Origin: Eretmocerus hayati
Taxonomy: Eukaryota > Arthropoda > Insecta > Hymenoptera > Aphelinidae
Length of the DNA stretch: 64,000 nt
Assembly: GCA_029851415.1 (NCBI GenBank)
Contig: CM056744.1
Span: 101,589,338-101,653,337 of the forward strand
Direction: 5' to 3'
In this document: positions 34,488-45,237 of the stretch, piece after piece
Numbering within the stretch: the stretch's first letter is position 1
Layout: each line of letters starts with the position of its first letter
The notes under the pieces: generated by a model
What the model saw: only the letters and a program-made list of their open reading frames with translations
The model's database searches: none
Told to the model about the DNA's origin: nothing
Position numbers and translations under genes: made by a program

Positions 34488-35076
34488 GATCATGATCCAG
34501 AAATTTTTACAGTTGAACTCATTTTACTTGCAAAAAGTCGAACCTGTCTAACTTTTCTAAGATGATTGGGGAGCGCTTATGTAAGGATAGAGGGGGTACC
34601 AATATCTATGGTGCAGCAAAAAGATCCAAAATCTAAACCATAACTTGAAGTTTATTCATACACAACATTCACAGAATGTCATGAATCCTCAGATGATACA
34701 CAAGTATCACGATCAATGAACTTAACTAATTTCTTGCATGTCACGTTCTATGTTTACATGAGATAAATAATATCAAAATAAACAGCTCTACTTTTATCCA
34801 GAAAAATCTCGAGGCGCGGCATTCTTCCAACATTAAATAAACGAAACAATGCTTAAAATCTATTCTAGTGAGAAAGTTGTATCCAATTTTCAAAGATATT
34901 CATTTTCTCCATCATGTACTACTACATATAAGTTGATTATTGACCAGATGCCACAAAAAAGATTCATAAAATATTAACAATTATATATTTATACAAGCCT
35001 TACACATTTACAAATTTCATTTGGTTTGTTGAATGAGTGAAAAGTACGAATCCCAAATGAAATAACAAGCAGTTCT
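34488..35076. other. 3' flank of the ankyrin/PRANC gene
   Basis: AT-rich; it probably holds the 3' UTR of the minus-strand gene that ends at 35077. No other gene is visible. Confidence 0.4.
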
Positions 35077-36549
35077 TCATGCATTCAGAATGAAAGAGAA
35101 TAGCTCTGCATTGCTTAAATTACTCAGAATTTCACGAACCACTACGAGGGGAAGTTCTAACCATTTCAATACATCAAACAAAACAATTTCAGCTCTTTCA
35201 AGGAGACCTTGTCTCATACTACTGAGATGAAATCGATGTTGAATCAATGGTCCATATACTTCAAATTCTTGGAGAATGTTGTCACTCATTTGAATTGCAT
35301 TGATAAATTCTTCACGCTTGGTATATACAGCAATTTGATTGTAATTTTTTGTCAAAAAATCGAAATATGATAGTTCTGCTATCCTCCTTTCTTTCAATTG
35401 CTCAATTTCAGCTTCACACTGTTCTATGTATGAGTAAATTGACAAATAATACTGCATTACCACCAAATCCTTATTCATCATAATCAGGAGCTCTTTCACA
35501 GTTTTCAAATTTTGAAGTGTTATGTAATAATTGGCTGTTATTAACTTAGAAACATGAGTTAAAAGTATTACAGCTCCAATTTTCAAATCAAGTAATGTGT
35601 AGAAGCACTCAAACTCTGAATCAAAGTGTTTTTCATTATTGATTGCTTCGTTGTCGTGATTGCTTTCAGGGAATTCATTGATACGGTCATTTACATAATC
35701 GAGCGGGGTTTTTCCATTGACATCCATGGCATTTATATCTAAATGCATATCCAATAATGCTTGAATAACGGGTACATTACCAACTCTAGCAGCCATGTGT
35801 AGTCCCGTTCTGCCCAACTTATCACATATAGGGCTTCCACCATCATAGCAGCACATCAGTACATCCTTAGTTATAGCAACTATATCTGACTCTTCATTTT
35901 CATTCAAATTACCTCCAACGCTCAAAATATTGACATTTATCAGCTCTATATCCAGCTCTGAAAGCAGTATCTTGAAAAGTTCCATATTGTGGTTTTTTTC
36001 AATCCTCAATTCATCTTGTCCCATATGAAGATTGATGATTTTTGTAATAATTTTCATGGCTTCAGCTTGATTCTCTTTGAAAGGCTGGGTATGTAACAAA
36101 AATGACCTATACCATGTTTCTACACATGGAATCAATGATTTTTGATTCTCCACCAAAGAGATGGCAAAGTCTTGCAGTCCAAGTAACACCGATGACCACA
36201 CCATTGTTGCTTGAATTTTGTCTGAGCTTTTAACAGAGAAACCATGCTTGACCATAGACTTGACGATTCTTTCATCATCTGTAGAAGAGCTGAGTAGGCA
36301 CACGTAGAATTTATCTCTCACTATGTCCATATCAAAATCTGGATTGTACTTCAATAAAAGTTCGACCATTGTGGGAGATCCAGAATCAATAGCTAGTGAG
36401 AAAGGAGTATTGCCTTCATTATCTTTAACATTTACATCGCCGCCTGCGTTGAGTATTGAGGATCCAATTTCAAAATCCCTCATTCTGACAGCCATGTGTA
36501 ACATTGTCTCGCCTGAGGGATTTCCTTGGTTTATGTTGGCTTCTTCCAT
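35077..36549 (-). CDS. Ankyrin-repeat protein with C-terminal PRANC (F-box-like) domain
   Basis: 490 residues in one coding exon. A 3' splice site (TTTTTTCAG, ending at about 36562) just before the ATG implies a noncoding first exon. Ankyrin repeats are readable at residues 12-75 (GETMLHMAVRMRD, NTPFSLAIDSGS) and 245-290 (RTGLHMAARVGN, INAMDVNGKTPLDYV), with degenerate helical repeats between. Residues about 388-490 match the PRANC pattern: ERRIAELSYFDFLT, YTKREEF, EFEVYGPLIQHRF, then an F-box-like end LELPLVVVREILSNLSN. Poxvirus and Wolbachia ankyrin proteins use this module to dock on the SCF ubiquitin ligase; in parasitoid wasps such proteins form a gene family of uncertain job. A cytosolic E3-adaptor function is an inference. 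The frame is intact. It is transcribed divergently from the chimera at 37846. Confidence 0.85.
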   Translation of the reverse strand: MEEANINQGNPSGETMLHMAVRMRDFEIGSSILNAGGDVNVKDNEGNTPFSLAIDSGSPTMVELLLKYNPDFDMDIVRDKFYVCLLSSSTDDERIVKSMVKHGFSVKSSDKIQATMVWSSVLLGLQDFAISLVENQKSLIPCVETWYRSFLLHTQPFKENQAEAMKIITKIINLHMGQDELRIEKNHNMELFKILLSELDIELINVNILSVGGNLNENEESDIVAITKDVLMCCYDGGSPICDKLGRTGLHMAARVGNVPVIQALLDMHLDINAMDVNGKTPLDYVNDRINEFPESNHDNEAINNEKHFDSEFECFYTLLDLKIGAVILLTHVSKLITANYYITLQNLKTVKELLIMMNKDLVVMQYYLSIYSYIEQCEAEIEQLKERRIAELSYFDFLTKNYNQIAVYTKREEFINAIQMSDNILQEFEVYGPLIQHRFHLSSMRQGLLERAEIVLFDVLKWLELPLVVVREILSNLSNAELFSFILNA

Positions 36550-37845
36550 TTTTTAGTATCCTGAAAAAAGATAATACGGTAAACCAAAGTATACGATAAT
36601 TAAACTAATGTGTACATCCTTTGTATTGCTTGCTCAAAATTTATACATTCAAGCAAAAAGAGAAAGAGAGTTGATTGAAAAATGTATAATCAGATTTGTC
36701 ATTAGCACTTAGTGTATCAAATTACACTGATGAAAAACCAACATGAGACGTTCAGGTTAACGAATCTCAACTTACTCTCGGTATAACGTCACTCGAGGAG
36801 AGGAAAAAGCAGATTTAATGATGAGAAATTGTAGACCAATCACTCATACTCACTTATAATTTTCCGAGTGGACTAAGAGTATCAAAACAAAATATTTAGA
36901 TGCTTTGTAAACACTTCAACTTTCATTTATATTATTTATATCTGTCATGTGTTGTGTCAAACACAGTCAAACAGACGACAGACAGACAGAGACAGAGATA
37001 GATGCGCATCGATTGAATGTTTTCTGAAATACCATCTGCAAGTTCACTAGGTATTTTCATTTTCTTCAGTCTGGCTGGACTCTGATTGACTCTGATGCGC
37101 AGCACAATAATAAAAAAAAAATATATATATACAGAATATACAGAATGAAATTTACAGATGAATATTGCTACAGAAAATCATTACATCACATCTGATTGGA
37201 TTCACTTTTCCACTGTCTAAGAACCTCGCGTTATTTGTCATATTCATGCATTCCCAAGGGAGCTGTAAGCTATTGCGACGTCTCATGAGATTTTGAGGCC
37301 CATGTATCAACTTATGATAGAAATTAGATCGCAGGATCTCACTCGAATTATTATTGCGCAATCAAGGAATAATTGATATAGGTGAGGAGATTCGATCTTT
37401 GACTTTGATAGCGTTTGAAATATTTTAATCATCTCATAAATAATAAGGTACATTCTCAACAGCTCGAGACTGGTTTGGTACTTGTCAAATGACTATGAGG
37501 ACATGTTGTGAGCACACCTTATAAAAAATAAAAGCGCGATTCTCACTGTAGTGCGGCTCCTCGATCTCACATTTCCACGCCACAGCTCACCACAGCTGGC
37601 CACAGCTGAAAGCAAAAGGCAGGCGTAAAGTATTGGGGACTTCATCTCACTTCATCTGACTTCATTTTATCATTCCAAGTTGTTTGTTTTGAAATTCCAA
37701 TCGAGAAAATCTTCAATTTCGTCGAATCCGATCAGTGTTTCCAGTTGCCATTACAGCGAGATAGAAAAGCGTTTCTAGTTTGGTTTGTATGAAGCTGGCA
37801 TTTGTTTTGCTAGTGATGCTGTAATTGTTGTCACGAAGCACCAAA
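36550..37845. other. Intergenic region between divergent genes
   Basis: It holds the promoters of the PRANC gene (minus) and the chimeric gene (plus). A short (GACA)n-like run lies at about 36963-36995, and an A/TA-rich run at 37110-37135. No other gene is seen. Both 5' UTRs probably occupy part of it. Confidence 0.5.
37520..37527 (+). promoter_or_regulatory. Possible TATA box of the chimeric gene
   Basis: TATAAAAA, about 320 bases before the start codon at 37846, followed by a GC-richer stretch typical of a transcription start. Position and consensus only. Confidence 0.35.
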
Positions 37846-40800
37846 ATGCGTCCTGGAAGGAAACCAAGGATCAGAAGTGATTTGATTTTTGAAGTTCTGA
37901 GAGAATTTCCTATATTTCAAGAGAACGGTACCTTGAAACCCAGAAAGGATCCAGTATGGGTTGAAGCTCTGAATCGCTTGGATAACCAAATAACTCTACA
38001 CAATTTGTACATATTTGTACATCAAGACCGACATGATATACTACAAAAACTGCTCAAACATAACAATCTCAATGTCCCCTTGAAACCTAAGAGAGCGAAG
38101 AAGAAACCTCCAGCACCCATTTATGATACCAAATGGGATGAGTATGAGTACTATGACGAGCTTGATGGTGAATCCCCATATGAGGGATTAAATGTGATGG
38201 ACTCAATTGTATCAATGAGGAATCAAGCTAAATTTTACAATGTTTTACGAAAAATCTCTGTGGTACCATTTATAGTAACCTATTGGCATCCTGATCAAGT
38301 TACTCTGTGGAATGAATACTCAAAACATGAATCGGTTGTATCTTTAATAGTATTGGATAGCGTAGTATCCAAGATAACTGGAGGTCTGTATGAAACAGAG
38401 AACATTCTACTTTTTGCTCTCTCAGCAAGAGTAGAAACTTCTACCATATTATTCACACAGATGATCAGTGATTCAAGTGATCCTCTGGACTTGGAATTTT
38501 TCCTTACCTCGTGGCTTCAAGATGGTGCGCCTCCACCAGCCCAAATAACTGTTGGATACTCTTACAACCTACTAGATGCAGTATCTTTGGCTTTCAATTT
38601 CTGCTCTTTTGACCAATACAATCTGAGGTATGTTGATGAAACAATTGTTTTGCATGTTAGTCAACACTTGATTAGTGCTACTCTTGAATAAAGATGAATG
38701 GTTGGAGGCTCAGTTCTGGCAAGACTAAAGTGCAAGAATGCCTAAATTGATTATGCTGAAGTCAATCCTGAAATAATTTCTGAAAATTCCTTTTTGTTTG
38801 GGGTTAAACATTTTCAATAATTTTCAAACGTAATCCTCCTAGTGATTGAAAGATTTGGGACCTAAGGAGTCATCTATGATCTAAAAGTTGAACAAGAGTA
38901 GCATTCAACTTATTCACATTTTCATTATAATAATCATTAATAATTTTTGCTTTTCATTACAGGTGTTTCAAATATCTATCAAATGAACTAGAAGAGCTAC
39001 CGTCGACTTTACTTCAAATTGATATAGTGACCCTGATTAAAGTGATCAACCAATGGCCATGTTATGAAAATTTGTTACAAAGTGTCAAAGATTTTTACCT
39101 TTGCAGCATAATGTATTTGAGTACTGTTCAAGATATCAATGTGTTCAGAGAAACAACTGTGACAGTTCTGATCTTATGCCAAAGCCCTTATCTCAATGAA
39201 GCAGCGGAAAGCAGAAAAGGAACTTTATGGGATCATCTCACATCAGACACAATTCAAAAAATGAATCAGCAGTACATTGATTTTATGACTGGAAAAAGTG
39301 TGTCTAAGAGTTTCTCTTACTATGATCCAGTTCGTAATCAAATAGTTGTAAATCCAACTCACGAGCTACATGATTACATTAATGCTTGCAAATTAGAGGC
39401 ATTCAATCTCTGTGATTTCAATACAGAAGTTGAGAGACCTGCTAATGACTTCTATTGCCCCATTATTTTGGAAAATTTGATTCAATTGCTCTCGGAATTC
39501 CCTTCATGGACCCAAATTATTCCAAAGAAAGTCGAGTGCTCCATGTTAGTGTCTACTAATGTTACCAAGCACTTGGCTGCTTTTTCTGGTTTGACAAAGT
39601 TGGTAACTCCTGCTAAGTACTTAGAATATCACATTGGGAAGGTAACAGCAATGAATCAGTTGATGAAGAATATTATGAGCCGCAATAAGAAATATAAGAA
39701 CGATGGCCCTAATAAAAATACTCTGGATAGTGTCAGTGTTTCAGCTAAGCAATCCATCTTGGATCATCAGTATGACAGCAGGATTGAGATCACTATTCCC
39801 AATGAAGAAATAATTGTGGAAGAAGTCAACACACCCACAAATGTTATAGGGATTGCAAATGAAGGAATTGCAGTCATAACAAAGGACATTGAGCCAATTG
39901 CTACAGATGTCACATTAGTGAAGACACCCAATAAAAAAGCAAAAACTGATGCAATATCGGACTTGGATCTACAGAACTTGAAAACCACTGTTAAATCTAC
40001 TCTCCATTTGTTATCAGATTTTGATGTATTTGTTAGAGACACTGTGGAACAAGTTCTACCTGGACAAGAAACATCAATCTGTAGAACTCTCCTAGATTGT
40101 TGCACAGAAATGAAGAAGTATGAAAAATTTTTTGGAATGCTGGTTGAGGTAATATGAACATCAATATTGGGATAAATCACTCATTTTTTTTATTTTTATT
40201 CTATTTTATTTAGGAAAATCGAACGGGCAACAAGGCCCTATGTACATAGATAATATAAAGATTCTTTGAGAAATATCATCTCAGATAAGAATAACAACAT
40301 ATAGAGATATAAATTATCAAGGAAAATACATAATTATCAAATAAATCATAAATTATTATTCAGCAAATGAAAAATTCTAACTAACAACAAAATTTCCATC
40401 TCTATGGGTTATGAAGACACAATTTTGTTCTTCACCAAAAACTTAAAATTGGGACTATCATGATTTTGAACCACATGGTTTGGAAGCTTATTCCATAGTT
40501 TTATACAACGACGAAATGTCGACTCATGTTTTCCATGTGCTTAAATCTTCACTATATAGTAAATACTTTGATCTTCCATACCGTTCTATTTCAAGTTTAT
40601 GTATGACATTTTTCAACTCAGAGTTCGAATTAGTTCTGGAAATTTCTTCAGTTTTCGAAGATTCAAGACTCGTAATAGTAGAAAGCATTAAAAAATATAC
40701 TCGTCAATGTTTCAGCCATTGGACAGTCCTCGAAATTTTCCACAAATCAAAGTATTAGAACAAAATAATACACATTATCTACTCTTTTTCTCACCACAAT

Positions 40801-41689
40801 TGGACATTCTCAATCAAGAAATCGTCAGCAAATTAACATGTATGTGTTCTTTCAGAAATTTTGCTACGAAAGTGATGCCATTGCCTGCTCCTTTGCTAAG
40901 ATGTTTGGAGACATTTATGTCACTCTAGAAGTACTTGAAAAAAACGAGCTCAAAAATATCACAAGATTATTCGCGTACCTCCTATCATCTGATTCCATTT
41001 CATGGGAAATTCTCTCTGCCTTGAAAGTGAATGAAAAAGCTATGACAAATGCTAAGAAATCATTCTTGAAAATTCTTTTGAATGATATGTCAGAAATTAT
41101 GAGCCCTCAGAAGTTGGAAGAAAGGTTCTTGAATGTGTAAGCATATTTATTGTTTTTTATATTCAAAATTTCTCTCCCATATTATATGTAGAATAATCTC
41201 ATTTGTATCTGTTTCCATAGAGGCCATAATTCATCATATGAGGGTCTCTTCCCCTTTATCAATGAGAAGGACTCACGTTTTGCTCAAAACTTTTACAAAT
41301 CTATTGGATTGAGAAATCTTGCGTAAGTTGTAACATACAAGATTGGATCATCATACTTCTTCTTCACTGAAATCTTATATTTTTGTTCCAGAGATTTATT
41401 TAGAGATGATTATAGGCAAGAGAAGTATGCTCTGATGTCTGGAGATCTACGTCCGCCCGTTCTCAAGAGAAAAAAAAATGAACCCGTTCTCAAACGAGTC
41501 GGAAGTGACTCTAGTATATCCTCTAACTCATCATGTGAATTCCTCGTTGAATTAAAGTAATGAAGAATCGATGAAGCTCTATTTTTAAATTCTGTAGTAT
41601 GCTTTAATATTAACTTGATTTTGTTTTCCAGGGTATCCAAGAACCATGGCAAAAAAATCGAAACGAAAAAAGTTTTCAAAATTAAATGA
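37846..41689 (+). CDS. Chimeric protein: inactive transposase-like region fused to a CWC22-type MA3 domain
   Basis: Exons 37846-38627, 38963-40148, 40856-41136, 41221-41322, 41392-41556 and 41632-41689 join in phase to 857 residues. If the AA|GTAATG donor in exon 5 is ignored, a stop at 41558-41560 gives 839. Residues 1-80 (MRPGRKPRIRSDLIFEVL, FVHQDRHDIL) form a basic N-terminal domain, followed by an acidic linker. Residues about 131-482 follow a transposase family common in insect genomes (TYWHPDQVTLWN, SWLQDGAPPPAQITVGYS, VSLAFNFCSFDQYNLRCF, EFPSWTQIIP). Residues about 597-790 are an MA3 domain like that of the spliceosome factor CWC22: LLDCCTEMKKYEKFFGML, NITRLFAYLLSSDSISWEIL, EGLFPF, RFAQNFYKSIGLRNLADLF. 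The transposase end and the MA3 start share one uninterrupted exon. The MIF4G domain of CWC22 is absent. A nuclear role is likely from basic NKKAKTD and KRKK stretches; function is unknown. Confidence 0.8.
40180..40560 (-). mobile_element. 5'-truncated LINE (non-LTR retrotransposon), 3' end
   Basis: On the minus strand it reads FRRCIKLWNKLPNHVVQNHD followed by NFKFLVKNKIVSS and a stop, the usual C-terminus of a LINE reverse-transcriptase protein. GGGCCTTGTTGCCCGTTCG and an AATAAA-type tail near 40190 follow. It lies antisense in intron 2 of the chimeric gene and matches the longer copy at 50270-52450. Confidence 0.75.
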
Positions 41690-41975
41690 TATGGATTGAC
41701 CGAACTGATACTTTTATGGACGATCATCTCATTATTAGATGTTGAAGAACCGCACTTATTCTTTCGTATCTGCTCAAAATTTTATATATTGTACTCTGCT
41801 CTGACGCACCAAGTTTGCCAATTCGTGTGTCATAAAAGAGTGCCAAACTTTTCAAAATCTTCAACACTTGTAAATATGTCTAGCTTGTACATTTTTATCC
41901 TTACATAAGATAGACTAAACAATTTTGTAATGTTAGAATTTGAATTTTTGGCTATCAAATTGAATTACCAGCAGG

Positions 41976-42200
41976 ATGATTAGTGATTATGATGAAAAGC
42001 AGTGTAAAACGTCATACATACCCCCCAACCACGGCACAGATTTGGATTCCCTATTACAGAAAAGCCTTCCTTTGTGCTTTTGCTTGATCTTTATTGATAA
42101 GAATGATGAATTTGACCCTACTGTATTGATATCCAATATTAGAAAGAATATTGTAGACATTCGAACACTGCAGGCTTTTATTAGATATGTCTCTACATAA
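41976..42200 (+). CDS. Short open frame after the chimeric gene, doubtful
   Basis: An ATG frame of 74 codons (MISDYDEKQCKTSYIPPN at the start) lies in what should be the 3' UTR of the chimeric gene. It has no recognisable motif. It could be an alternative last exon or chance. Confidence 0.2.
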   Translation: MISDYDEKQCKTSYIPPNHGTDLDSLLQKSLPLCFCLIFIDKNDEFDPTVLISNIRKNIVDIRTLQAFIRYVST

Positions 42201-42251
42201 GGAGTTTCGGAGTTGTAATGTAATGTGAATTATATTTATGAGAGTATTGAG

Positions 42252-42257
42252 AATAAA
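42252..42257 (+). terminator. Polyadenylation signal, probably of the chimeric gene
   Basis: AATAAA about 560 bases after the proposed stop codon, followed by T/GT-rich sequence. It is the first good signal downstream on the plus strand. Confidence 0.45.
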
Positions 42258-42259
42258 GA

Positions 42260-44441
42260 ACGTTCAACATGATATTATTGCCCTCCTCTCGACGATTTTT
42301 GTATGTACCTGTTTAGCCACATTATGGGTGAGCTATATTCTGCCACATAGAATTTTTTTCCTGGAAATCGGACGGCAATTTTGACGACTCATCCCACGAA
42401 ATACCTTACAGATACTTTCTTTTCAAATTAAGAAGTGACCAATATCATTCCGATCAAACTTGATCATCATTGAAATTACGAAGAGAATGTAATTAGAATC
42501 AAATATTTTATAAGCAAGAATCGAGGTCATTGATACCGAGATACCACGTTTCGTCACCCAACTTTTCGTAAAGAAATGCTGTGTCATCACTGCAAAAAGT
42601 TCTGAAGAAGATCTTGAACGAGTCGAGTTCATTCATAATCAGTTGGTTTACTTGCAAAATTGAAATCAATTTTCCGGTGCTAACTATTGACACTGGAAAA
42701 TATATTCCCAAATGAATATTTTTCAGTACATGATGACACGTCTCATCACTATTCACGGCTCTCGATACTTGTGCTTGCCACTGGCTCGTCTAAATTTCCC
42801 GGGTCTTAGGAGAAGCTACGGAAAATTTCCAAATAATCTATAGCCACGGAATCTTTCCTGACTAAAAATATTGGTTACACTTCAATCAAGGGCCTAAGAA
42901 TTAAGTTGAAAAACTTTTCTGACAATGTTTCCTATGTCTATGCTATCAGGAAATTCTAAAACTCCAATCTCGATTTTTTAAGTATTGAAGGCGTCATAAT
43001 CCAAGAATAGCCATCACAAACATAATAATATTGATGAAGAGTTAAGGTATTCGTCACGTTATATATTATTTTGGGGTCACAACATTATCATAGTCGTAAG
43101 CTTTCAAGAGTAAAATAAAAATGAGAGCAGGTGTGTACGGGAAAAAAGTGGGCCGAGGAGGAGCTTGCGGCAGTGCAAGGGGTATAGAGCAATAACCGTC
43201 TCAATCTCAAGCTTTTCAAGCTCATCTCATGCTTATGTCGCGCGTCTCTAATGGCTCAGCTATGCGTCAAACTCTATACCGACTCGGAAATATTTATAAA
43301 GCTTCTGGCTTTTTTTTTCGTCATGCTCGTAAAGTGTAACGCGTACTTTTTTCACACATACACTCGCACATATGTGCAACCGTAAAAGTGCGGCGATGAA
43401 AGCTCAGACCGATGACTCTTCAAAAAATCTTTAGTGTGTCTAAAAATCTCTGGTAAGAGTAAAAGTACTATAAAAGCAGAATGCTCTAGTTGCATTAGGA
43501 ATGATGTATGCGAGTTTTTGGAGAAGTGAATATGAAGCTTTGGAAGTCGCCTGAAAGTGCGTCGTCTTGTTGAAAGTGCACGATGTGGGTTATATCATGT
43601 ATATATGTTCTTTTGAGGTGGTTCTCTTTGTTCACACTTTTATGAGTTTCCTTTTGATCAATCACACATTTAGAAGAATACATTTGCAAAGGTTTAAAGT
43701 CAAAAATGTATATATACCTACCACTGTGAGGGATTCTGGAAAATTCCGACTATTCTCTTTTCTGATTCGAAGGTATTTCCAAAGAGTCATATTTTTAGTT
43801 TTCATACATCACTCGAACCGATCATGAATACGTATTGAAAGTTTTTAATGAACTTTGCCTTTAGCAGCAAACAAAATTACGACCTTAAAACGATACAGTG
43901 ATTCCGGTCCCCTCATACCTATCCATCTCCTGCTGTAGACAGCCGATCTTCGACACTTGAATACACTACGACGCATAATAGACAGGAAAATCTCCCCATG
44001 GGTAGCTATGCACCTCAAATTTTAATAATCCAATTGACATAATCCACCACTTTGCTGATCAAATTTGAAGTCTCAGATCGCGCATTATTGAAGTATTTGG
44101 TTGCAGTGGATAAAATCTATGCGGAAAAGAGTCTACGATTAGTTGCCGATCCGTGGGAATCATTTTTGAGTAGAAATGTCCGTTCCGTCCCTGCCAATTC
44201 CGTCCCCCCTCCGCAACCTCTTCTTAAACTTTGCATAACTTCATCAAAAAGTTCGGGAAAATGCATGTTTTCATTGTTTATTTATGCCTTCCCCGAATTT
44301 TTGAACAATAATTCTTAATTAATATCAATTATTGGATGTGCCACCTATCATTTGAGCTTAAAATTGGACGGTTTGGAAGAGTTTGGTCACTTACACCTAG
44401 AGGGAAGCGTCTTATCGAAGCTTACTTACCTGACTCATATA
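42260..44441. other. Intergenic stretch without a supported gene
   Basis: A minus-strand frame at 42756-42508 has acceptor-like sequence before it (GAAATTTAG) but no motif I can name. The rest is AT-rich with short T runs. Nothing else is supported. Confidence 0.35.
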
Positions 44442-45235
44442 AGGTAACTGTGCCTAATTTGCCCTCATTCCCTAATTTGCCCCCATTCAAGTTCTCAAAT
44501 GTATGCACCCGCAGACCCTGCCACGCATTTTTTTTGATGTTTGTTACGTTGAAATATGAGGAAATAAACGTTTCGGAACGATCCTAGATGACCCGCGCAT
44601 TTCTGACAACAAAAAAAGTGGTTTTCGGTACTTTCGACTTCTTTTTTGTTAGTCACTAAAAGCTATGCCAAACAAAATTGGTGTGATCAATTCCAACGTA
44701 CTTTAATTCATTTTGTTTGTCTTTGTCCCAACTTTAGAATGCTTTTTGCAGGATTGCAAAATTCGATTTTTAGCCGATTCTACGCCCATATCACTAGAAA
44801 AAGTGCAGTGTTCCTAATTTGCCCCTATAGTCTTTTTCCAAACTCGTTCCTCGCTCCATCAAGATGCATCCATTTACCTCAAAAAGTTCTAAAGGGGGTA
44901 AAAAAAGCTACAAAATGAGCTAAAGTACGTCTTATTTGGAGGTCTGGGAGCCGAGATGTCCCGATTATACGAAAAACCCGTATAATCTCATGAAAATAGG
45001 CCTTTTTTCCTGTGGGGGCAAATTAGGAACACACTGTTGGAAACTCGCAAAAAATCTTCTTTCGCAAAAATCAAGATATCTCGGCTCCAATTTGTTGAAA
45101 TTAGACGTACCTTAGCTCATTTTGAAGGTCTTGGAACAAGCTTCAAAATGAGCTAAAGTACGTTGAAAAATATAAAGATGAGTTGAAATGGCGAGCAAAA
45201 CAAAAGTAGTGGGGGCAAATTAGGCACACTTACCT
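44442..45235. mobile_element. MITE-like element, copy 2 (tips AGGTAASTGTGCCTAATTTG, TA flanks)
   Basis: 794 bp, flanked by TA (44440-44441, 45236-45237), with inverted tips AGGTAACTGTGCCTAATTTG and, from the right, AGGTAAGTGTGCCTAATTTG. It is the reverse-oriented sister of 9977-10769 and shares its internal CCTAATTTGCCCC and GAGCTAAAGTACGT modules along the whole length. Confidence 0.88.
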
Positions 45236-45237
45236 TA

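Noticed and set aside
42508..42756. Minus-strand frame resembling part of a membrane receptor
   Set aside because: No recognisable motif, no matching neighbouring exon and only a weak acceptor before it.
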